A DNA stretch of 40,045 nucleotides. Source: Aquibacillus saliphilus. Lineage in GTDB: Bacteria > Bacillota > Bacilli > Bacillales > Amphibacillaceae. Both the position numbers and the translations under genes were made by a program. Below, piece after piece: positions 34,044 through 40,045 of this stretch; position 1 is the first letter of the stretch, and each line of letters starts with the position of its first letter. The notes below the pieces were generated by a model, which saw nothing but the letters and a program-made list of their open reading frames with translations, ran no database searches and had not been told where the DNA came from. The stretch is from NCBI RefSeq assembly GCF_020404745.1, contig NZ_JAIZAP010000028.1, positions 1 to 40,045 on the forward strand, written 5' to 3'.

Positions 34044-34841
34044 TTAAACCACTTCATATAATGGTGTTGGCTGTTTTGGATCTGTGTCATGGATTTGAAG
34101 ATTTGAACCTATGGTAAACCCGTGATCATTTAGGTGATTTTCTACAGACATTCGTGCTAATTCCTTCATATTATTATCTTTACTTAAATGAGCTAAATAA
34201 ATGCGTTTTGTAGAATTTCCAATAATTTCACTTAATGCAAGCGCACAATCTTCATTTGATACATGACCAGAGTCCCCTAAAATTCTTCTTTTAACACTCC
34301 ATGGATAACGACCCATTCGTAACATAGAAACGTCATGATTAGATTCAAAAATAAGTGCATCTGAATTTTCCACAGTCTTTTTTATCCGTTCAGATACGTA
34401 CCCAAGATCAGTTACTAATGATACTTTCTTACCTTGATGGTGAAATGTATAAAACATTGGTTCAGCGGCATCATGGGATACGCCAAACGTTTCTACATCT
34501 AAATCGCCAAATGATTTTGTTTCCTCTGTATTAAATAAGAATTTTTGGTCTAACTCTAGCTTTCCGATTGAACCTTCCATTGCTTTCCAGGTCTTTTGAT
34601 TAGCATAAATTGGTAAACGGTACTTCCTTGCTATGATACCTAGTCCCTTGATGTGGTCACTATGCTCGTGAGTCACAAGGATTTTGGTAAGCGATGCTGG
34701 ATTAATTTGTACTTCTGCAAATAGACGTTCTATTTCTTTCCCGCTTAAACCTGCATCAACTAAGATACGTTCCGTTTCTGTTGCAATATAAAAAGCATTT
34801 CCGGAACTTCCTGATGCAAGTACACTAAAACTTAATGTCAT
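34044..34841 (-). CDS. walJ: MBL-fold metallohydrolase WalJ (YycJ)
   Basis: Metallo-beta-lactamase-fold hydrolase of 265 residues, with the metal motif [10 protein letters not shown] (His58, His60, Asp62, His63) and further ligands in LVTDLGY and ESNHD. YycJ proteins are 5'-3' exonucleases proposed to act in mismatch repair and to affect cell wall and replication coordination. Start ATG at 34841 overlaps the walI stop (ATGA) and gives the standard N-terminus [20 protein letters not shown]. Fifth gene of the wal operon. Confidence 0.95.
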   Translation of the reverse strand: MTLSFSVLASGSSGNAFYIATETERILVDAGLSGKEIERLFAEVQINPASLTKILVTHEHSDHIKGLGIIARKYRLPIYANQKTWKAMEGSIGKLELDQKFLFNTEETKSFGDLDVETFGVSHDAAEPMFYTFHHQGKKVSLVTDLGYVSERIKKTVENSDALIFESNHDVSMLRMGRYPWSVKRRILGDSGHVSNEDCALALSEIIGNSTKRIYLAHLSKDNNMKELARMSVENHLNDHGFTIGSNLQIHDTDPKQPTPLYEVV

Positions 34842-35755
34842 TCTTCCCCACTCCAAATTGTTGTTTCTATTATTTCTGTATAATTTGAAACTATCTCTTT
34901 TAATAACTCACTTTCATTATCAAGATTACCTATTTTCCCCAACGTATCATTTATCGTTTCAATAAGAAAATCATTATCATCTCGAAAGTAGGTATGCATT
35001 TCGATTGCATTCACAAAGTAGTTCCGTTGACTATTGACTGTAATCCTCCACGTTGGTGCTAAAACCTGCACCCCATTAGGTAATGGTATTAAATTGTGAT
35101 AGCCAAGACTACCAGTAACTTTTTCTCCTGAAGACAGCTCACTTGTATTATAGTAAAGACTTGAAACTGCATCGATAGCTTCAATCAAGTCATAGGTTTC
35201 TCTTTCTCTTTCTTCTTCTTCTTCTTCTAACATCGTTTGACTGTACTGAACCATTCGACCTTCTTCGTCCAATACAATTAACAATAAACCACCCTGGTTA
35301 AAATAAATTGGTCGATCATTGTTTTTCTGAAAGAAAATAAGTGTATTAGACGGTTCATTTTTTCCCCAAAACACAAAGTTATCACTAAATAATACACTGG
35401 ATTGTAATGTTTCTGCATAGTTACCATCCATATTGATTGGTATTGGTTCTTCAAATTGAGACAAGATCAAATTGCCATCGATTACTGCAACTTGTTGGTC
35501 ATTTAAACCATTGATTGATTCAATCTCGTCCTCCGTGTACGTTTTTCTGCTAGCATATAAATTTGATTCTTGGTCAATTTCCTCTGGTAAATCATCTAAT
35601 CCTTCTATATCCGCTTTCAATGTCTCTTCTTTTGAAGACTCTTGTGGAATAGAGGGCAGTTCTACCTCCCTATTATTGTTGAACTGTTGAATTAAGAAAA
35701 TATCAAGTACAAGGAAGCATAAGATAAATAATGTTTTAACTTGACCCCATTGCAT
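34838..35755 (-). CDS. walI: WalK regulator WalI (YycI)
   Basis: Membrane-anchored extracellular protein of 305 residues with one N-terminal membrane segment ([20 protein letters not shown]). With WalH it forms a complex that controls the kinase WalK through membrane-segment contacts. The outer part has the two-domain YycI pattern ([40 protein letters not shown]). GGAGG lies 8 bases before the ATG at 35755; this start overlaps walH by 20 bases. A longer in-frame start would put hydrophilic residues before the family's normal beginning. Confidence 0.92.
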   Translation of the reverse strand: MQWGQVKTLFILCFLVLDIFLIQQFNNNREVELPSIPQESSKEETLKADIEGLDDLPEEIDQESNLYASRKTYTEDEIESINGLNDQQVAVIDGNLILSQFEEPIPINMDGNYAETLQSSVLFSDNFVFWGKNEPSNTLIFFQKNNDRPIYFNQGGLLLIVLDEEGRMVQYSQTMLEEEEEERERETYDLIEAIDAVSSLYYNTSELSSGEKVTGSLGYHNLIPLPNGVQVLAPTWRITVNSQRNYFVNAIEMHTYFRDDNDFLIETINDTLGKIGNLDNESELLKEIVSNYTEIIETTIWSGEE

Positions 35756-37061
35756 TATTACCGCCTCCCATACTGATTTCAGCATCCTCGAAGTCAAGCT
35801 GCTCCCAGCTATTGTTAATCTTGATAAACCATTTTGGGCTTAACGTAAATGCATATTGTATCCCTGATTCCTCAATCTCATAACCCAACTTTATCTCTTC
35901 AATAAAACGGCGTTCATACTTTTTACTTCTTTCTAAATAAGCGATTACTTGTTGTCCTGATTGCAAATCATCTACTTTTTGACCCTCTAATATAATACCA
36001 AGTTGAATAAGCGGACGATTGTATTGATACACGCTTTGATTGCGCAAGGTTACCGAAATGGTAGATAGACGGTCACTTTCAAATATAGGTATTCCATCAT
36101 AGGTTAGGCGGTATTTAGCTGTCTTTGATTGAACATTTAAGTCATGAAGAACATAATCATCTTTGACATCAGTTGTCCATCCTTTGTGATCATTAACAAA
36201 TTCAAGCGTTTGGTTTACTAATTGCCTTCCTTCAATAATCCGATTTTCGGAAGAAGTAGGATTAATATATTCCATATAGTTTCCATAGACAACCATTTCA
36301 CTTTGCCCATCTGTGAACTTCTCTTCCCCATTGACTATTTCAGAACTTCGTACTGAGGAAGGATTGTTCCATAATATATTCCTTAGCGTTGGTTTAGAAA
36401 TAGATTTCGCAGTAAAGGATATTCGGTTCGTTTCCATTTGGTCGGGTAAATAGATAGGATTGTTACCTTCAAAAACAAGCAAATCCACCAACTCATTGTT
36501 GTCTTTATAATCAACGAAATCTTGTCTAACCTCAGCAATATTTTGAATGTTGGCACTGAATTTCGTATTACTTCTAGACTGAATAAAAATTAGTTGACTA
36601 TCAGTTTGATTTTCATCCAAAATAATTTTCATTCGATCAAAAACTCTACCAGAAATAATTTCATCCTCGCCTACAGTGAAAATATCTCGAATTAATTCTG
36701 CTGGAATTTCGGTTGGGAACATAACTTCTACTTCATTTTCACTAGTAGTTTCATCTTCTTCCTCTGAAATAGGCTCGAAATCATATAACGACCATTCTTG
36801 CATTACAGCGTAGAGATCCTCTTCTTTGTTAACTTGAGCCAAACCATAATGATTTCCAGCTTCATGAAATACAATTTGCGACGGTTTGATAATGCTTTTC
36901 TTCGTTTCTTCTATTCCATCTTCAATCGTTGCATCAATTGGACTTCGTTCGTTTGTGGCATTATCGTAACTCGGCTGATAATTCCATATCGCAAGTGTTA
37001 ACATTAGGCTTAAAAAGATTAAAAATACTAAAATAAATGATTTAATTGTTTCTAAATTCAT
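35736..37061 (-). CDS. walH: WalK regulator WalH (YycH)
   Basis: Membrane-anchored extracellular protein of 441 residues with one N-terminal membrane segment (residues 7-27) and a long outer part that includes the YycH domains. With WalI it regulates WalK; in B. subtilis the pair is inhibitory, in Staphylococcus aureus activating. Recognition rests on location, length and the N-terminal MNLETIKSFILVFLIFLSLM, then LTLAIWNYQPSYD, typical of YycH. Its ATG overlaps the walK stop (ATGA) and its end overlaps walI, so the three are translationally linked. Confidence 0.93.
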   Translation of the reverse strand: MNLETIKSFILVFLIFLSLMLTLAIWNYQPSYDNATNERSPIDATIEDGIEETKKSIIKPSQIVFHEAGNHYGLAQVNKEEDLYAVMQEWSLYDFEPISEEEDETTSENEVEVMFPTEIPAELIRDIFTVGEDEIISGRVFDRMKIILDENQTDSQLIFIQSRSNTKFSANIQNIAEVRQDFVDYKDNNELVDLLVFEGNNPIYLPDQMETNRISFTAKSISKPTLRNILWNNPSSVRSSEIVNGEEKFTDGQSEMVVYGNYMEYINPTSSENRIIEGRQLVNQTLEFVNDHKGWTTDVKDDYVLHDLNVQSKTAKYRLTYDGIPIFESDRLSTISVTLRNQSVYQYNRPLIQLGIILEGQKVDDLQSGQQVIAYLERSKKYERRFIEEIKLGYEIEESGIQYAFTLSPKWFIKINNSWEQLDFEDAEISMGGGNNAMGSS

Positions 37062-38887
37062 GATTGATTCCCCCGCTTCTTCTTTATCAGCGGAAGTGTA
37101 AAGAGCACCGTTGTCCCTTTACCTTCTTTGCTTTCAGCCCAAATCCGTCCATGGTGAGCCGCAATCATTTCTTTTGCTATCGCAAGGCCTAAACCGGTTC
37201 CACCGATATCTCTTGACCTTGCTTTATCAGCTCGGTAAAAACGATCAAATATTTTATCAACTTTTTCTCTAGCAATTCCTACTCCTTGGTCTGTAATACT
37301 AACTACTATTTTTTGTTTATCTTTTACTGCCTTAAATTTAATAGTTCCACCTTCAGGTGAGTATTTTATCGCATTTGAGATAATGTTATCGACTACTTGA
37401 GTGATTTTATCTTTATCTACCCAAATAAACACATTTTCTTTCGGTAATTTCCTATCTAAAATAATGTCTTCCGATTTGTTCATTTCAAAACGATCAATAA
37501 TATGGTGAAAGAACGTTGTAATATTGACGCGTTCCTTATAAAGTGTTTGTTCTTTATGATCCATTTTAGATAATTGAAGTAAATCGTTAACAAGACGAAT
37601 CATTCGTTCTGTCTCATTTTGAGTAACTGACAAAAACTGTGGTGCAATTTCTTTGTCCTGCCAAGCTCCATCTGTTAATGCTTCTAAATAGCTACGCATG
37701 GTTGTTAGTGGTGTTCTTAGTTCATGTGACACATTAGAAACAAACTCCCGACGTTCTCTTTCTACTTTCTCTTGCTCCGTGACATCACTTATTACAGTTA
37801 TAAAACCGGTAAATCTATCAGCTTCATCTTGAACAACAGAAAAATTGGCTTTAATTAAGAAAAATTGGTCATCATCACTTAAGTCAATAATGATGGAACC
37901 TGTTTCTTGTGATTCGACTAAATCAACTACTTTTTCATCAAGTTGCAAAACTTCTATTAAAGGCAGGCCTTTTACTTCCTCGACGGTTCTACCTATTAAA
38001 TCAGCTGCAGATTGATTCATTAATGTTATATTTCCAGTGTTATCTGTTGCAATAACTCCATCAGACATATTGGACAGAACAGAACTTAGTTTCCTTCGCT
38101 CACCTTCTGTTGTTAAATGAGCCTGTTTTAATTTTTCATTCATTTCGTTAAATGTAATTGCTAATTGACCTATTTCATCACTACCATACACATTTACTTT
38201 TTGAGAGAAGTCTCCTGTCGACATAATGATAGCTTGTCTTCTCATTTCAGTAATTGGTTTGGTGATTGTTCTTGCTACTAATACGCCGAGTAAAGCAGAT
38301 ACAACAATCGCTAGGATAGTTCCATTTAAGAATATGGTATTAATGCTTTGCAACTGTGAATAGACCTCTTCCATTGAGGCCTTTAAATAGACTACACCTA
38401 CGACTTCGTCTTCATCCTCATCATATAGCGGTATAATTCTAACAAGCATTCGTTTACCATATGCATCAAGTTCGGTAGCCGTTTTGTCACGACCAAATAA
38501 CAATGCACGTGTAACGCCTACTTCACCAGTAATTCTTTTACCAATCCGATCATATTGGTTGTTAGCGCCAATAACACGTGATTGAGTATCGATCACTTGT
38601 AGATCTGAATATAGTTCACTATCGTAGAGTCTAAGCGTTTCTCTGACTTCTTGTTGTAACGTAGGTCCCTCACTATCTTCAGGACGTTCCTTATTAAAGG
38701 TTTTCTCTAAATAATAAGTTAAGTCCTGAAGCCTTTGCTCGACATTCGTAGTAAAGCTTTCTTCTAAACTTACTTCTAATCGTTCAGCAAAATAAGCTCC
38801 TATTACTTGGATAGCAAGCAATAATAGCAGGATTAAGATAACAATAAATTTAATACGAATTGACTGAAAAAAGCTAACTTTCTTCAT
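37058..38887 (-). CDS. walK: Sensor histidine kinase WalK
   Basis: Essential kinase of cell-wall homeostasis, 609 residues. Membrane segment 1 is about residues 8-28, the outer PDC-type sensor 29-183, membrane segment 2 184-205, HAMP 206-258 (ARTITKPITEMRRQAIIMST), PAS 265-375 (VLSNMSDGVIATDNTGNITL), HisKA with the phosphorylated His388 in FVSNVSHELRTPLTTMR, and the ATP-binding domain with DNIISNAIKYSPEGG, DQGVGIAREKVDKIFDRFYR and GGTGLGLAIAKEM. AGGAG lies 9 bases before the ATG at 38887; a TTG two codons earlier is too close to it. It is 6 bases behind walR. Confidence 0.97.
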   Translation of the reverse strand: MKKVSFFQSIRIKFIVILILLLLLAIQVIGAYFAERLEVSLEESFTTNVEQRLQDLTYYLEKTFNKERPEDSEGPTLQQEVRETLRLYDSELYSDLQVIDTQSRVIGANNQYDRIGKRITGEVGVTRALLFGRDKTATELDAYGKRMLVRIIPLYDEDEDEVVGVVYLKASMEEVYSQLQSINTIFLNGTILAIVVSALLGVLVARTITKPITEMRRQAIIMSTGDFSQKVNVYGSDEIGQLAITFNEMNEKLKQAHLTTEGERRKLSSVLSNMSDGVIATDNTGNITLMNQSAADLIGRTVEEVKGLPLIEVLQLDEKVVDLVESQETGSIIIDLSDDDQFFLIKANFSVVQDEADRFTGFITVISDVTEQEKVERERREFVSNVSHELRTPLTTMRSYLEALTDGAWQDKEIAPQFLSVTQNETERMIRLVNDLLQLSKMDHKEQTLYKERVNITTFFHHIIDRFEMNKSEDIILDRKLPKENVFIWVDKDKITQVVDNIISNAIKYSPEGGTIKFKAVKDKQKIVVSITDQGVGIAREKVDKIFDRFYRADKARSRDIGGTGLGLAIAKEMIAAHHGRIWAESKEGKGTTVLFTLPLIKKKRGNQS

Positions 38888-38893
38888 AAACAA

Positions 38894-39598
38894 TTACTCC
38901 TGGTCGGGATTCCGTAGATAATAACCAACACCTCTTCTTGTTACAATCCACAGTGGGTTACTTGGATTTTCCTCAATTTTCTCTCTTAACCTTCGAACAG
39001 TCACATCAACAGTCCGGACATCTCCAAAGTAGTCATATCCCCAAACGGTTTCGAGTAAGTGTTCACGGGTCATTACTTGTCCAATATGACGAGCCAAGTA
39101 ATGTAACAATTCAAATTCTCTATGTGTTAATTCTATTTGCTTGCCATCTCTAGTTACCGTATAGGCATCAGGATGAATAGCAAGACTTCCTATTTTTATA
39201 TCCTTATTTACTCTTGTATTGTCTTCAGGTACGTGTTGTTGTCTCCTTAGATTAGCTTTCACACGAGCAATTACCTCACGATTACTAAATGGTTTAGTAA
39301 CATAATCATCTGCTCCAAGTTCTAATCCCAACACTTTATCTATTTCAGAATCTTTTGCCGTTAGCATGATAATCGGCATATTGTGATTTTTGCGAACTTC
39401 ACGACAAACTTCATTTCCATCTCTATTTGGTAGCATAATATCTAACAAGAGGAGGTCGGGGTTTTCTTGGTCAGTTAATCGAACTGCCTCGTCTCCATCA
39501 TATGCACAAATAACTTGATAGCCTTCTTTTTCAAGGTTGAATTTAAGTATATCTGCAATCGGTTTCTCATCATCAACAACTAGTATCTTTTGATTCAT
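38894..39598 (-). CDS. walR: Response regulator WalR
   Basis: OmpR-type regulator of autolysin and cell-wall genes, 234 residues. The receiver domain has Asp9/Asp10, the phosphorylated Asp53 ([10 protein letters not shown]) and the conserved Lys in DYVTKPF; the winged helix covers about residues 130-232 ([33 protein letters not shown]). It is the first gene of walRKHIJ. GTGAGG lies 2 bases before the ATG, unusually close, with AAGGGATG further upstream as an alternative site. Upstream of it lies the second copy of the structured repeat. Confidence 0.98.
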   Translation of the reverse strand: MNQKILVVDDEKPIADILKFNLEKEGYQVICAYDGDEAVRLTDQENPDLLLLDIMLPNRDGNEVCREVRKNHNMPIIMLTAKDSEIDKVLGLELGADDYVTKPFSNREVIARVKANLRRQQHVPEDNTRVNKDIKIGSLAIHPDAYTVTRDGKQIELTHREFELLHYLARHIGQVMTREHLLETVWGYDYFGDVRTVDVTVRRLREKIEENPSNPLWIVTRRGVGYYLRNPDQE

Positions 39599-39694
39599 AA
39601 CCTCACATCCCTTTCGCTTCTCTCATTATCTCCATTTTATCGCACTTTAGTTCAAATGTCTTTTTTTAGTACTACCGCATCATTTGACAGTTCC

Positions 39695-39797
39695 AACCAA
39701 TTCATACCACCTATTTAACACCATCAAGGATTAAACCTTTTCCAACTATATGTTGTTAGGATATGGCTTGATATTGTACTTATGAAATTGACTCGTT
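39695..39797. repeat. Structured dispersed repeat, copy 2
   Basis: Same element as at 6993-7095, same orientation, with scattered substitutions (for example GTTGTTAGGATATGG in place of GTTGTTGGGATTTGG) and the ATCAAG/CTTGAT pairing kept. It lies about 100 bases upstream of the walR start, within the likely promoter region. I see no convincing sigma-A promoter for walR in 39599-39700. Confidence 0.8.
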
Positions 39798-39935
39798 CAC
39801 TATACTAATTATAGATAAATTATAGAATTCCTTTTTTTAGATAACTATTGATACATGCGTATCTAAAATAACACATCTGATTTCTCCATTCTTACAGCAG
39901 CTTAGGTTCAAAATTTAGGGTTCTCTGTCAAATGT

Positions 39936-39958
39936 GGTGGTGTGATTTTCACTCCACC
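39936..39958 (-). terminator. Hairpin behind the partial minus-strand gene
   Basis: GGTGG-GTGA pairs with TCAC-CCACC around a short A/T loop (one mismatch). The T-run is poor, so it may be a weak terminator. Confidence 0.5.
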
Positions 39959-39971
39959 ATCTCTTTTTCTT

Positions 39972-40045
39972 TTAAACTAAAGCTAAAGCCCTTCTAACTT
40001 CTTGTCGCCACAATATTTTCTTTTTCAATCGTTCGAAGTCTTTAA
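39972..40045 (-). CDS. C-terminal end of a gene that continues outside the window
   Basis: The minus strand is open for at least 23 codons up to a TAA at 39974-39972, reading KDFERLKKKILWRQEVRRAL then ALV. The charged, helical end is not enough for identification. A hairpin 14 bases behind the stop supports that it is a true gene end. Confidence 0.4.
   Translation of the reverse strand, partial: KDFERLKKKILWRQEVRRALALV

Noticed and set aside
1-40045. CRISPR arrays, complete insertion sequences, prophage genes, toxin-antitoxin or restriction systems
   Set aside because: None seen: the only evenly spaced array is the 21-bp one without unique spacers, and no transposase, integrase or defence protein signature occurs in the translations.

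Overview
The window looks like chromosomal DNA of a low-GC, endospore-forming member of the Bacillaceae, probably in the halotolerant Oceanobacillus/Virgibacillus neighbourhood (inference from gene content, not from a search). A SspH-type spore protein gene, TnrA, AlaR/AlaT, a complete rbsRKDACB operon and the walRKHIJ-htrC block support this. The walRK to rlmH neighbourhood normally lies close to oriC in these bacteria, and a cluster of DnaA boxes at 32.5-32.7 kb fits that position.

Layout. 0.2-3.1 kb: nitrogen control, with a PucR-family regulator, tnrA with two TnrA boxes, and a small FbpA-like protein. 3.1-8.8 kb: PhoD-like phosphatase, O-antigen ligase/polymerase family protein, sspH, a YetF-type membrane protein, the 3' remnant of a tadC-like gene, and a YneR-type HesB protein. 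8.8-12.7 kb: formate-tetrahydrofolate ligase and the alaR-alaT pair, all on the minus strand, separated by a 21-bp tandem repeat array. 13.0-17.0 kb: a membrane-anchored esterase, an MFS exporter and a coiled-coil protein of unknown role. 17.2-23.0 kb: the ribose operon, with a perfect cre/RbsR-type palindrome overlapping the predicted start of transcription. 23.2-27.3 kb: a segment downstream of rlmH with a PLP aminotransferase, a YjiH-type transporter and a PAS protein behind an FNR-type promoter. 27.3-32.4 kb: rlmH, a tandem pair of Lin0512-family genes, DoxX, aldo/keto reductase, and the glucokinase-manA pair. 32.4-39.6 kb: DnaA-box cluster, then htrC-walJ-walI-walH-walK-walR read leftward. 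39.6-40.0 kb: a repeat copy and the C-terminal end of one more minus-strand gene.

How the parts work together. walR-walK-walH-walI-walJ form one tightly overlapping operon (cell-wall homeostasis two-component system, its two membrane regulators and a metallohydrolase), followed by the HtrC protease. The rbs genes form a complete uptake and phosphorylation route for ribose. The ROK kinase and ManA connect glucose and mannose phosphates to glycolysis. tnrA appears to activate itself.

The most notable non-coding signals are seven DnaA-box-like sites in groups with 12-bp steps, a structured repeat of about 100 bp present once upstream of sspH and once upstream of walR, a composite repeat placed directly behind two minus-strand terminators, and a possible SCC-like attachment-site pair at the 3' end of rlmH. 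I found no complete insertion sequence, prophage, CRISPR array, rRNA or tRNA, and no clearly new multi-gene system.
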